A DNA stretch of 25,863 nt from an uncultured Geobacteraceae bacterium (GCA_903879825.1 CAIRND010000614.1:1-25863), one strand, 5' to 3'. Shown: positions 1 through 7,580, numbered from the stretch's first letter. Notes: generated from the sequence alone by a model not told the origin. A program made the numbers and translations.

Positions 1-86
1 AAGATCAAATTAACAACCTCTTCTGCACGCTTGGCAGGTAAATCTTTTTTCACAGCCAACTGTTCAATAAGTTCAGATTTATTCAT
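1..86 (-). CDS. ihfB: HU/IHF-family DNA-binding protein, probable IHF beta subunit (5' end only)
   Basis: Only the first 28 codons lie in the window; the gene runs off the left edge. The protein starts MNKSELIEQLAVKKDLPAK, which matches the N-terminal helix of IHF beta (E. coli IhfB starts MTKSELIERL). IHF/HU proteins are small nucleoid proteins that bend DNA. They act in transcription, especially sigma-54 promoters, and in recombination. The ATG at 84-86 is preceded by a strong Shine-Dalgarno sequence (GGAGGGG on the minus strand, about 91-97), which fixes the start. It is downstream of the TPR gene with 88 nt between them, so it may be cotranscribed or have its own promoter. HU and IHF beta share this fold; the SELIE motif favours IHF beta, but the missing C-terminal part would be needed to be sure. 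Confidence 0.8.
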   Translation of the reverse strand, partial: MNKSELIEQLAVKKDLPAKRAEEVVNLI

Positions 87-174
87 AGAACCCCTCCGTA
101 GTGGCAGCCGTAACGGCTGGAAATAAAACGATGAACATCTGCAAACCTGATATACAAATTTATGGATTACAACA
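87..174 (-). promoter_or_regulatory. Leader region of ihfB with a small hairpin
   Basis: The gap between the TPR gene stop and the ihfB start holds a perfect 5-bp stem with a 3-nt loop (AGCCG-TAA-CGGCT, 106-118), nine bases upstream of the ihfB Shine-Dalgarno. It has no following T-run on either strand, so it is not a typical terminator. No convincing -35/-10 pair was found; the AT-rich part (140-175) could hold a weak promoter. Role unknown. Confidence 0.25.
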
Positions 175-1200
175 TTAATGACAGGATTTTTTCATATATT
201 TTTTAAATATTACATCTGCATCGTTCTGACGCCCGTTTTCCTGAAGCACAACATACAGTTTTTCAGCGGCAACCCGTGCATAGGGAGTCTGAAGCAATTC
301 AACATACTGGTTAATAGCACTCTCGTGGTCACCAGTCACTTCACAGATATCGGCTCGTATCAACAATGCCTGCTCCGGCATTATCTGGTTAGAAACCATT
401 GCTTCAACTACCGTAAGGGTGTCCTGAAAACGCAGACCCTCCCGCAGAATAAGAGCGAGCGAAAGCCAGGCAAGTGAATTAGCACCGTTCAGATGAATTG
501 CTTTTCGAAGATCCTGCTCAGCCTCACGGTCATTGCCTAGTCGGTGAAGAAGCTTTCCTTTTTCATACCAATAAATGTCATGCGGTACCGTGTCAAAACA
601 ATTTTGAAACCCGGATAACGCTTCTTGATGATGGTCTCGACTCGCGGCTACGTACGCGTAGGCAAAATCTTCTCCCAGTTGCGCATAGCGCTGGTACTGA
701 TCTGTCGGCAACTGATGAATAAGCAGTTCATAATATTCAAGCAGTGGCATGGAATCATCCGAAAGCATGGTATCGCTGCATTCACTGCCAGAAGAACCTG
801 AGCATGATCCACAGGATGATGAAGGAGCAGAGACGTGCTCTCCGCCTTCATCGCCGAGTGGCGAATAATTAAGGAGCAGTGCTTCAGCCTTTGCCTGTAA
901 AATTTGATTATTAGTCAGGGTTTTTACCAGTTCAAGGTGATCAATAGCCTTGGCGGTATCACCACGTGAATACGCACACTCTGCCTCAAATAGATTGCGC
1001 TCGGCAAGCTTACAATTAGCGGTTTCTACTCGCTCCGAAAAAACTGGTTTGAGATCCCCATCGGCATCACCGGAACAGAGGCGGATTCCATCCTCATAAC
1101 ACGTTCTGGCTTCAAAAAAACTTTCCGACTCCATATACTTGTCGCCCTTCGCCAGCAAATCTGACGGGGACTTTGAAAACCAGCGACTAATAAAGTTCAA
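175..1200 (-). CDS. Tetratricopeptide-repeat (TPR) protein of unknown function
   Basis: A 341-residue protein with TPR-like helical pairs. The N-terminal part (about residues 14-110) contains pairs such as LAKGDKYMESESFFEARTCYEDGI. After a linker, the C-terminal part (about 165-335) carries several more, for example WYEKGKLLHRLGNDREAEQDLRKAIHLN and ALLIRADICEVTGDHESAINQYVELL. TPR arrays are protein-protein interaction scaffolds. No signal peptide or membrane segment is visible, so it is probably cytoplasmic. The linker (about residues 122-142) is unusual: it is rich in Ser, Gly and Cys and contains CGSCSGSSGSEC. The start is a TTG at 1198-1200, supported by AAAGG about 8-9 nt upstream. It follows rlmD by 12 nt and so is probably in the same transcript. 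No specific function can be assigned. Confidence 0.75.
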   Translation of the reverse strand: MNFISRWFSKSPSDLLAKGDKYMESESFFEARTCYEDGIRLCSGDADGDLKPVFSERVETANCKLAERNLFEAECAYSRGDTAKAIDHLELVKTLTNNQILQAKAEALLLNYSPLGDEGGEHVSAPSSSCGSCSGSSGSECSDTMLSDDSMPLLEYYELLIHQLPTDQYQRYAQLGEDFAYAYVAASRDHHQEALSGFQNCFDTVPHDIYWYEKGKLLHRLGNDREAEQDLRKAIHLNGANSLAWLSLALILREGLRFQDTLTVVEAMVSNQIMPEQALLIRADICEVTGDHESAINQYVELLQTPYARVAAEKLYVVLQENGRQNDADVIFKKYMKKSCH

Positions 1201-1212
1201 AATAATACCTTT

Positions 1213-2526
1213 CTAAGATCGGCAGAGTAACGTGACGCTTTCAATATGAAAAGTCTGAGGAAACATGTCAATCGGCACGGAAGTCACTACGCGGTAACCT
1301 GAACCGGACAAAATACCGCAATCGCGGGCTAATGTGCCGGGATCACAGGAAACATAGATGATTTTAAGTGGCTGTAAACGAACAATCCCTGCAATGGCAT
1401 CTCCGGCACCGGCACGAGGCGGATCAAGCAAAATCGTGTCGAAGGTACAATCCTGATCAGCAAGACGGCACACAGCGGAGGCGACATCATCACAAAAAAA
1501 CTGAGTATTTGCAACCTTGTTGAACGTCATATTATATTTCGCCGCACAAATTGAATCCGCATTTCCCTCGATACCGGTTACTGAGGCAACTTCTGCAGCC
1601 AAAGGGAGAGAAAAGTTGCCGTTGCCACAATACAGATCGAGCAAATGTTCTGATTGAGCGAAAGCACCCAGTCGCCTGATAACAGCAAGCATAGCTCTAT
1701 TTTGCAGTTGATGTACCTGAGCAAAACCTCCAGGTGGGTAGGTAAGTACGAGCTGTTTATCGCCTGATCCCGCTTCGTTCATCACATAGGATATATCAGA
1801 ACTACCCCATATTTTTTCAAGAGGCACATTCGTATCTGACTTCAGAAAAAGGCCAGTGCAAGGCCCACAGTTACTCGCCTGATCGACAAGGTAGGTCCTG
1901 TTTTTCTTAGTAACTTTTCCACCATGATGAATGATCACGATTACTCCCGTGTCACCGGAATCGATACTTAGTTGAGAAATCGACTGGACATCAGGGTATG
2001 ACTGAAGTACCACTCTAAAACGGGTCAGCACCTGATTGATAACAGGGGCGGCAACGGGACACCCCTCTGCGGCGTCCTCCACCTGATGTGAACCCTGCCG
2101 ATAAAAACCTATTCCAAGTACGCCGTTACGAACAGAAACTTTGAACTGAAGACGGTTTCGATAGCCGTACGGCATCGGTGCCGCCACTAAATCGCCAATC
2201 AGAGCCAGATCGACTCGCGCGCCCCTCCAGAGGGTTTCGGACAAAATATTCCGCTTGTGTTCTCTCTGGGCATCATAATCGATATGCTGCCAGTTGCACC
2301 CACCGCATGATCCAAATATTGAACAAAGCGGATTAGTCCGTGCGGGAGAAGGAATCATAATTTCGTCAATGGTAGCGGTACTATATGATTTTTTTTGAGC
2401 CGTTATCCGGAGTGAGACACTATCGCCCGGACAACTGAATGGCACAAAACAGACTTTACCATCTATCCGGCAGACGCCATTGCCACCAAAGGCAAGTTTA
2501 TCAATAGTGGCAACAGGTAATGTCAC
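1213..2526 (-). CDS. rlmD: 23S rRNA (uracil-5-)-methyltransferase, RlmD/RumA type
   Basis: SAM-dependent enzyme that makes 5-methyluridine in 23S rRNA; RlmD is the best family match, but RlmCD-type specificity is possible. An N-terminal TRAM domain (LAFGGNGV...GKVCFVPF) is followed by the iron-sulphur cysteines: C68, C74 and C77 in CSIFGSCGGC, with a likely fourth at C156 in EGCPV. The C-terminal half is a Rossmann methyltransferase with LLDLYCGNGNFSLPLA, the DPPRAG motif and the nucleophile-containing YVSCDPGTLARD. The frame is open to a GTG at 2638-2640, but that start would overlap the upstream gene by 113 nt and has no good ribosome binding site. The GTG chosen here, at 2524-2526, begins one base after the upstream stop, has GAG six bases before it, and starts where the TRAM domain starts. 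GTG at 2581-2583 is a second alternative. Confidence 0.9.
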   Translation of the reverse strand: MTLPVATIDKLAFGGNGVCRIDGKVCFVPFSCPGDSVSLRITAQKKSYSTATIDEIMIPSPARTNPLCSIFGSCGGCNWQHIDYDAQREHKRNILSETLWRGARVDLALIGDLVAAPMPYGYRNRLQFKVSVRNGVLGIGFYRQGSHQVEDAAEGCPVAAPVINQVLTRFRVVLQSYPDVQSISQLSIDSGDTGVIVIIHHGGKVTKKNRTYLVDQASNCGPCTGLFLKSDTNVPLEKIWGSSDISYVMNEAGSGDKQLVLTYPPGGFAQVHQLQNRAMLAVIRRLGAFAQSEHLLDLYCGNGNFSLPLAAEVASVTGIEGNADSICAAKYNMTFNKVANTQFFCDDVASAVCRLADQDCTFDTILLDPPRAGAGDAIAGIVRLQPLKIIYVSCDPGTLARDCGILSGSGYRVVTSVPIDMFPQTFHIESVTLLCRS

Positions 2527-2527
2527 A

Positions 2528-2908
2528 TTACGCTCGTGAACTTCGAGTGTGAGGGTTTTTTTTAAGACACTTTTGATATTCACTCCGAACAAAACTGGGA
2601 ACAAAGTTGGGAACAGCCAGATAGGATCTGGTGGTTTCACTAAAAGCCCGCATCAACTGACTACGAACTAATTCTATACCGGACTCAGGAACTGCCATTT
2701 TTTCAAGAACGCGCTCAAATCTGACTGACAATCCCATTTTAACGACAGCGTGATCGAAATCAGCATCATTTTCAAAATAACTTTGCTTCAGTGGAATATC
2801 GCAATACGCCAGCACCTTAACATGATAGTAACCGCCAAAATAGTGCCGGGTTTGATCAAGCAACGTTATGAAAAGCTCAGAATCCAGTGAAATAGTATCA
2901 ATAATCAA
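2528..2908 (-). CDS. Hypothetical protein between queE and rlmD
   Basis: A 126-residue protein of no family I recognise. It is soluble-looking, with no signal peptide or membrane segment. It has an aromatic-rich N-terminal half (TRHYFGGYYHVKVLAYCDIPL), a central helical section (VRFERVLEKMAVPESGIELVRSQLMRAF) and a short basic tail. The start is TTG at 2906-2908, overlapping the queE stop (TTGA), with GGGTG a few bases upstream. Its own stop lies one base before the preferred rlmD start, so it looks translationally coupled on both sides. That tight packing is the main reason to accept it as real. The reading frame is not explained as a shadow of another gene, since nothing else convincing occupies 2527-2904. 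Function unknown; a link to queuosine or rRNA modification is suggested by position only. Confidence 0.65.
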   Translation of the reverse strand: MIIDTISLDSELFITLLDQTRHYFGGYYHVKVLAYCDIPLKQSYFENDADFDHAVVKMGLSVRFERVLEKMAVPESGIELVRSQLMRAFSETTRSYLAVPNFVPSFVRSEYQKCLKKNPHTRSSRA

Positions 2909-3654
2909 AGTGCACCCAATAATAAATGCATTTGTGGAATTACCCGTACATCCGGTAAACGGGATGATGCCAGTTCCTGAAGATGGAGAATCTGTGCCGC
3001 CGTGATGCCGATTGCACCGCCCGGCTGCGTAACAGGCTGCAGAAAGAGAGGAATACTCACATCAACCGAAGATATCACATCGCATACCTGCATAATTTCG
3101 CTTTCAGATGTCAGCGCCCCGACAACAGTTTTTACCGAAACATTATGACCATGTGCCTCCCGCAGAAAAAGAGCATGAGCAGCCCATAAATCTTCACTAC
3201 AACCGGCAGTTGATGGCAGCTTCATGTCCATACTTATATAACTCACGTGCTGCTTTACGCGCTGCAGAGCAACCGGCAGTGTACCATTTGTTTCAAGATG
3301 GATCGGGAGCAATTTTTTGATTTCAGGAAACCACTCTGCGAGAGCATCGGCATGTAAAAGCGGCTCTCCCCCCGTAAAACTGACTGAATGGTGCGCCCCC
3401 GGCAGTTGCCCGAGCCACTCGTTAAATAGTGAGATCATATTGTGCAATGACATCGGCTGGGGGATATTAACAAAAGCAGCAGAACCGGGCTTTGACTCCA
3501 ACCGGCCCGTATCCGATTTTTTAAAGTCAGTGTCACAATAACGACAATCAAGATTGCATTCCATCAAGCGTACAAAGATCTGTCTGCAACCTGCCAGCAT
3601 GCCTTCACCCTGGATTGATGAAAATATCTCACTGATATAAAGCAGATTACTCAT
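2905..3654 (-). CDS. queE: 7-carboxy-7-deazaguanine synthase (radical SAM), QueE
   Basis: Radical SAM enzyme that converts 6-carboxytetrahydropterin to 7-carboxy-7-deazaguanine in the queuosine precursor pathway. The protein (249 residues) has the family N-terminus YISEIFSSIQGEGMLAGCRQIFVRL followed by the iron-sulphur cluster motif CNLDCRYCDTDF (C33, C37, C40). The glycine-rich SFTGGEPLL motif and ETNGTLP match the radical SAM core. The frame is open to 3822, but the extra 56 residues are unlike the family and would cover half of queD. The ATG at 3652-3654 gives the canonical start and an 8-nt overlap with queD. The substrate of QueE is the product of QueD, encoded immediately upstream. The genes for the following steps (queC, queF) are not in the window. 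Confidence 0.93.
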   Translation of the reverse strand: MSNLLYISEIFSSIQGEGMLAGCRQIFVRLMECNLDCRYCDTDFKKSDTGRLESKPGSAAFVNIPQPMSLHNMISLFNEWLGQLPGAHHSVSFTGGEPLLHADALAEWFPEIKKLLPIHLETNGTLPVALQRVKQHVSYISMDMKLPSTAGCSEDLWAAHALFLREAHGHNVSVKTVVGALTSESEIMQVCDVISSVDVSIPLFLQPVTQPGGAIGITAAQILHLQELASSRLPDVRVIPQMHLLLGAL

Positions 3655-4015
3655 AATAACGCGCTGAAGCGTTATCAGACTCCCATACCGTAATTGAATC
3701 AACCTTGATGTTATCAGAATTAAGACGCTCGGAAATGCGCTGGTAGAGATATTTTGAAATATGCTCCGATGAGGGGGAAATATCGGCGAACACGGGATTA
3801 TCGTTGAGATATTTGTGATCAAACTCGTTTATTATCGCACCCGCCTCACTCTTTAGCACTTTAAAATCAATGCCAAGTCCGGCTTTATCCAATTCCTGAG
3901 CTATGACCGTCACCTCGACTTTCCAGTTGTGGCCATGCAGGTTTTCGCAATCTCCCTGATAATTTTTCAAGTTATGCGCAGCGGCAAAACTGGTGCGGAT
4001 CGTCAGCATGTACAT
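3647..4015 (-). CDS. queD: 6-carboxy-5,6,7,8-tetrahydropterin synthase, QueD
   Basis: Converts dihydroneopterin triphosphate to 6-carboxytetrahydropterin in queuosine biosynthesis. The 122-residue protein belongs to the PTPS/QueD family: TSFAAAHNL supplies the first zinc histidine (H14), and GDCENLHGHNWKVEV supplies the catalytic Cys (C23) and two more zinc ligands (H27, H29). The C-terminal EHISKYLYQRI and VWESDNASARY also match the family. The frame is open to 4114, but the ATG at 4013-4015 has GAGGAG eight to nine bases upstream and gives the normal family length; the longer frame would also run into the metY terminator. The stop overlaps the start of queE (ATGAGTAA), so the two enzymes are translationally coupled. 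No preQ1 riboswitch was recognised in the leader (4016-4078). Confidence 0.94.
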   Translation of the reverse strand: MYMLTIRTSFAAAHNLKNYQGDCENLHGHNWKVEVTVIAQELDKAGLGIDFKVLKSEAGAIINEFDHKYLNDNPVFADISPSSEHISKYLYQRISERLNSDNIKVDSITVWESDNASARYYE

Positions 4016-4078
4016 TTTGATCAACTCCTCTGAGGATAAAGTGGCATTTGTTGTGTGAAATTCTCGGGCGATACTACA

Positions 4079-4110
4079 CAAAAAAATGGGCAACCACAAG
4101 AGTTGCCCAT
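4079..4110 (-). terminator. Rho-independent terminator of metY
   Basis: A perfect 9-bp stem (ATGGGCAAC at 4086-4094 and GTTGCCCAT at 4102-4110) with a 7-nt loop. On the minus strand it is followed by a run of seven T. It lies 25 nt beyond the metY stop codon and upstream of queD, so it separates metY from the queD-queE unit. Confidence 0.92.
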
Positions 4111-4135
4111 ACATGAGAGAAAAAAAGAATATTTA

Positions 4136-5422
4136 TCAGTTCTGAGATGCGTGCAGCGCCTGTTCGATGTCCGCTATAATGTCTTCCACACACTCTATCC
4201 CGACAGAAAGGCGGATAAAATCAGCTGTTACTCCTGAAGCTATCTGCTCTTCAGCGGTCAATTGTTGATGCGTGGTTGATGCGGGATGAATAACCAAAGA
4301 CTTGGCATCGCCGATATTAGCCAAATGTGACAGCAACTTCACATTATCGATAAATTTCTTACCCGCTTCCATACCGCCTTTGATACCAAATCCGATGATA
4401 GCACCCTCCCCTTTTGGGAGATACTTGAGGGCTCTGGCATGATCTTTGTGACTGGCCAGACCGGGATAATTAACCCAGGCAACAAGCGGATGAGATTCCA
4501 ACCAGCTGGCAACCGCACGGGCATTTTCAACGTGACGTGCCATACGAACGTGTAGAGTTTCCAATCCCAGTATAATCTGGTGAGAGTTAAATGGAGAAAT
4601 ACAGGCCCCGGTATCACGGAGCAACGAAACCCGCATTTTAATAATATATGAAATATTTCCCAGAGCTTCCCAGTATTTCAGACCATGGTAGGAAGGATCC
4701 GGCTCGGTAAATTCGGGGAATTTACCGTTGTCCCAGGGGAATTTACCACCATCGACGACCGCGCCACCAATACTGGTGCCATGTCCACCAATAAATTTTG
4801 TCAGCGAATAGACAACAATATCAGCACCATGCTGGAGTGGTTTAAAAAGAAATGGGGTCGTTACGGTATTATCAACAACAAACGGCAGGCCGGCTTCATG
4901 AGCGACGGCAGCTATAGCCTCAAAATCATCGACATTATTCTTCGGATTACCAACAGACTCACTGTAAACGAGACGAGTATTCCCGTCGATCGCCTTCCGA
5001 ATATTTTCTACATCGGACGTATCGACAAACTTTACGGTAATACCAAGCCTCGGCAGAGTGTAATGAAACAAATTGTAGGTGCCACCATAGAGATAATTGG
5101 TAGACACAATGTTGTCACCAACCTTGGCAATATTCAAAATTGCATAGGTAATTGCAGCTTGACCAGATGCAACTGCCAGTGCGGCAACACCACCGTCAAG
5201 TGCCGCGAGACGCTGTTCAAGGACATCAGTCGTTGGATTCATAAGTCTCGTATAAATATTGCCGAATTCTTTAAGGCCAAAAAGATTTGCTGCATGCTCA
5301 GAACTTTTAAAAACATATGATGTTGTCTGATAGAGCGGAACTGCTCGCGAAAGGGTTGTTGGATCCGGTGTCTGGCCAGCATGAAGTGTAAGCGTCTCAA
5401 ACGATTGCGTTTTTTCCGACAT
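4136..5422 (-). CDS. metY: O-acetylhomoserine sulfhydrylase (aminocarboxypropyltransferase), MetY
   Basis: PLP enzyme of the Cys/Met metabolism family, 428 residues. It joins O-acetylhomoserine with sulfide to give homocysteine in methionine synthesis. Family signs are FETLTLHAGQ at the N-terminus, the PLP-binding ASGQAAI, SVGNPKNNVDDFEAIA, VVDNTVTTPFLFKPL and the Schiff-base lysine in YSLTKFIGGHG (K209). The C-terminus has VIHPASTTHQQL and IRLSVGIECVEDIIADIEQAL. The frame is open to 5464, but the extra 14 codons would overlap the -10 element of the promoter found at 5461-5489. The ATG at 5420-5422 has GGGGGA just upstream and is preferred. It has its own promoter and terminator and is therefore monocistronic. 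No SAM riboswitch fits, since the leader is only about 30 nt long. Confidence 0.94.
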   Translation of the reverse strand: MSEKTQSFETLTLHAGQTPDPTTLSRAVPLYQTTSYVFKSSEHAANLFGLKEFGNIYTRLMNPTTDVLEQRLAALDGGVAALAVASGQAAITYAILNIAKVGDNIVSTNYLYGGTYNLFHYTLPRLGITVKFVDTSDVENIRKAIDGNTRLVYSESVGNPKNNVDDFEAIAAVAHEAGLPFVVDNTVTTPFLFKPLQHGADIVVYSLTKFIGGHGTSIGGAVVDGGKFPWDNGKFPEFTEPDPSYHGLKYWEALGNISYIIKMRVSLLRDTGACISPFNSHQIILGLETLHVRMARHVENARAVASWLESHPLVAWVNYPGLASHKDHARALKYLPKGEGAIIGFGIKGGMEAGKKFIDNVKLLSHLANIGDAKSLVIHPASTTHQQLTAEEQIASGVTADFIRLSVGIECVEDIIADIEQALHASQN

Positions 5423-5460
5423 AAGTCCCCCAGATAATCTGTTTATATTTACATGGTTCG

Positions 5461-5489
5461 ACAATACTGTTTACACGCAAACGAGTCAA
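5461..5489 (-). promoter_or_regulatory. Sigma-70-type promoter of metY
   Basis: On the minus strand: -35 TTGACT (5484-5489), 17-nt spacer, -10 TATTGT (5461-5466). Transcription would begin near 5454, about 32 nt before the preferred metY start codon. Its position rules out the longest possible metY ORF. Confidence 0.75.
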
Positions 5490-5506
5490 GTTTAATTCTT
5501 TCATAA

Positions 5507-5516
5507 GTTACGTAAC
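5507..5516. promoter_or_regulatory. 10-bp palindrome upstream of the metY promoter, possible operator
   Basis: The sequence GTTACGTAAC is a perfect inverted repeat centred about 22 bp upstream of the metY -35 element, a position typical of activator sites. The regulator is unknown. Confidence 0.35.
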
Positions 5517-5532
5517 AAATAGTTGAATGCTC

Positions 5533-5543
5533 AAGCGCTCAGA
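5533..5543. repeat. 11-bp direct repeat AAGCGCTCAGA, copy 1
   Basis: An exact copy of this 11-mer recurs at 5614-5624, 81 bp away, inside the nadB promoter. The core AGCGCT is palindromic. This copy lies between the two divergent promoters. Confidence 0.5.
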
Positions 5544-5607
5544 AAGGGATTGCAAACAATCAACCACAGCAAAAAACATCTAATAACGGCTCACGCGCCC
5601 TCTCTAC

Positions 5608-5636
5608 TTGACAAAGCGCTCAGACGAGTTTAATAA
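5608..5636 (+). promoter_or_regulatory. Sigma-70-type promoter of the nadB operon
   Basis: Consensus -35 TTGACA (5608-5613), 17-nt spacer, -10 TAATAA (5631-5636). Transcription would begin near 5643, leaving a leader of about 34 nt before nadB. The second copy of the 11-bp repeat occupies the spacer. Confidence 0.85.
5614..5624. repeat. 11-bp direct repeat AAGCGCTCAGA, copy 2
   Basis: Exact copy of 5533-5543. It begins directly after the nadB -35 hexamer, where a bound protein would block RNA polymerase, so it is a candidate repressor site. Confidence 0.5.
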
Positions 5637-5676
5637 TCCGCCACCTTAATGCTTACTTTTTCCGGAAGGAATCACC

Positions 5677-7272
5677 ATGCGCATCGAAAGCGATTTTCTT
5701 GTAATTGGCAGCGGTATCGCCGGCCTCTCCTATGCCCTCCAGGCAGCAAACCATGGCAGTGTTGCCATAGTTACCAAACGTGACATTTCAGAATCAGCGA
5801 CTAAATACGCTCAAGGTGGCATTGCATCGGTTTATTCTGACGAGGACTCGTTTGATGCTCATATTGAGGATACACTTGTTGCGGGCGCCGGAATCTGCCA
5901 TGAGGATGTCGTCAGAATGGTGGTGGAGGAGGGGCCACAAACGATCCGGAACCTTATTGAATGGGGGGTTAAGTTCACTACCAGTGGTGCATCCTATGAT
6001 CTCACCCGTGAGGGAGGCCATAGCGCCCGCCGTATCCTGCACGCTGAGGATATTACCGGACGCGAGATTGAGCGGGCGTTGGTTGAAGCGGTCAGGCAGC
6101 ACCCATCAATTACGATCTACGAGAACCACATTGCTATCGATCTGATCACCTCAGCCAAGATAGAACGCCGTCAACTGGAGCAAAACCGCTGTCTGGGTGC
6201 GTATGTGCTCGATATTCCCAGTGACTCTGTTGTGACCTTTAGTTCAAAAATAACACTGCTGGCCAGCGGTGGTGCCGGTAAAGTATATCTCTATACCTGC
6301 AACCCCGATGTGGCATCAGGTGATGGAGTTGCCATGGCGTACCGCGCCGGGGCTACGATAGCGAATATGGAATTTATGCAGTTCCACCCCACCACGCTGT
6401 TTCACCCGCTTGCAAAATCGTTCCTCATCTCTGAAGCTGTGCGCGGTGAAGGCGCAATTCTCCGCCGCCGTGATGGCACTGCTTTCATGGAAAAATATCA
6501 TAAACTTAAAGATTTGGCGCCTCGAGACATAGTAGCCCGCGCCATAGATAATGAGATGAAAACCAGCGGCGATGATTGTGCATTCCTGGATATTACTCAT
6601 GAACCGGCCGATGTCGTCCGTAATCGCTTTCCAAACATATACCAGACATGTATGGATTTTGGCCTTGATATGACCAAAGAGTGGCTTCCGGTTGTACCTG
6701 CCGCTCACTATCTCTGTGGAGGAGTAGCAGTTAATTTTGACGCCGAGACAGATATTCCGGGCCTGTACGCCATCGGTGAAACTGCATTCACCGGACTTCA
6801 TGGTGCCAACCGCCTTGCCAGCAACTCTCTGCTTGAAGCTGCGGTATATGCGGGACGAGCCTACCGGCATTCCAGCGATGCTATTACGTCACTCCCAAGC
6901 GACCATCGCGATATACCGGTGTGGGATTCCGGCACCGCAACTAACAGTGACGAGATGGTAGTTGTCTCTCAGAACTGGGACGAAATCCGGAGAACAATGT
7001 GGAACTATGTCGGTATTGTTCGATCAGACAAGCGTTTGGCCCGCGCCATGAGCCGTATTAAACTGATTCAGGGTGAGATAGATGAGTATTACTGGAATTT
7101 TAACGTGACATCCGACTTGGTAGAATTGCGCAACATTGCTACGGTGGCAGAGTTGATTATAACCTGCGCCCAGAAACGAAAAGAATCCCGCGGCCTGCAT
7201 TACAATCTTGACTATCCTTTCTTGGACGAAGAGGAAGGCAAAAAAGATAGTTTTATCAAGAAACAGTTTTAA
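5677..7272 (+). CDS. nadB: L-aspartate oxidase, NadB
   Basis: FAD enzyme that oxidises L-aspartate to iminoaspartate, the first step of de novo NAD synthesis; 531 residues, usual for the family. The N-terminus has the dinucleotide fold DFLVIGSGIAGLSYAL (GSGIAG at 12-17). The succinate dehydrogenase/fumarate reductase-type motifs are present: TREGGHSARRILHAEDITG, FMQFHPT, EAVRGEGAIL and GETAFTGLHGANRLASNSLLEA. A C-terminal helical domain follows (RRTMWNYVGIVRSDKRL). The ATG has GGAAGGA (5664-5670) six bases before it and sits just downstream of a near-consensus promoter. It is first in a plus-strand operon with a chorismate mutase 14 nt downstream. nadA and nadC are not in the window. Confidence 0.96.
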   Translation: MRIESDFLVIGSGIAGLSYALQAANHGSVAIVTKRDISESATKYAQGGIASVYSDEDSFDAHIEDTLVAGAGICHEDVVRMVVEEGPQTIRNLIEWGVKFTTSGASYDLTREGGHSARRILHAEDITGREIERALVEAVRQHPSITIYENHIAIDLITSAKIERRQLEQNRCLGAYVLDIPSDSVVTFSSKITLLASGGAGKVYLYTCNPDVASGDGVAMAYRAGATIANMEFMQFHPTTLFHPLAKSFLISEAVRGEGAILRRRDGTAFMEKYHKLKDLAPRDIVARAIDNEMKTSGDDCAFLDITHEPADVVRNRFPNIYQTCMDFGLDMTKEWLPVVPAAHYLCGGVAVNFDAETDIPGLYAIGETAFTGLHGANRLASNSLLEAAVYAGRAYRHSSDAITSLPSDHRDIPVWDSGTATNSDEMVVVSQNWDEIRRTMWNYVGIVRSDKRLARAMSRIKLIQGEIDEYYWNFNVTSDLVELRNIATVAELIITCAQKRKESRGLHYNLDYPFLDEEEGKKDSFIKKQF

Positions 7273-7286
7273 AAGGAGCCATAACC

Positions 7287-7565
7287 GTGGATATAAATGA
7301 AATTCGCAAGCGGATTGATCTACTTGACGATGTACTGCTGCGTATATTTAACGAGCGGGCACGCCTGGCCCTTGAAATAGGACATGCCAAAAAAGAGCTT
7401 AATCTGCCGGTATTTGACCCAGCCCGTGAAAAACGAATTTTCAACCGAATGAAAGAAGACAACCCAGGGCCGCTAGACGATGAAGCTATTGTCAGAATGT
7501 TTGAGCGAGTAGTAGATGAATCCAGACGCCTGGAACGCATTATGTCACATAAAGAAGAAGATTAA
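7287..7565 (+). CDS. aroQ: Stand-alone chorismate mutase, AroQ class
   Basis: A 92-residue all-helical chorismate mutase that converts chorismate to prephenate, the branch point to Phe and Tyr. Family features are the N-terminal helix IRKRIDLLDDVLLRIFNERARLALEIGHAKK with the conserved Arg, Asp and Lys positions, then LPVFDPAREKRIF and the final helix. It is not fused to prephenate dehydratase or to DAHP synthase. The start is GTG at 7287, with AAGGAGC about 8 nt upstream. It lies 14 nt after nadB and 15 nt before a DAHP-synthase regulatory domain, so all three are probably cotranscribed. The neighbour supports a role in the control of aromatic amino acid synthesis. Confidence 0.9.
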   Translation: MDINEIRKRIDLLDDVLLRIFNERARLALEIGHAKKELNLPVFDPAREKRIFNRMKEDNPGPLDDEAIVRMFERVVDESRRLERIMSHKEED

Positions 7566-7580
7566 GGGAGTGAATGTAAT

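Noticed and set aside
4016..4078. Possible preQ1 riboswitch upstream of queD
   Set aside because: The short leader has no pseudoknot-like C-rich/A-rich pattern that I can recognise; only a Shine-Dalgarno and weak small repeats are visible.
4685..5320. 211-codon open frame on the plus strand, antisense to metY
   Set aside because: It lies fully inside metY, which has clear family motifs, promoter and terminator. The translated sequence has no recognisable domain.
5423..5676. Possible SAM riboswitch upstream of metY
   Set aside because: A good sigma-70 promoter lies only about 32 nt upstream of the start codon, leaving no room for a SAM aptamer and its terminator in the leader.
6316..6870. 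184-codon open frame on the minus strand inside nadB
   Set aside because: It is antisense to conserved nadB motifs (HGANRLASNSLLEA and others) and resembles no protein.
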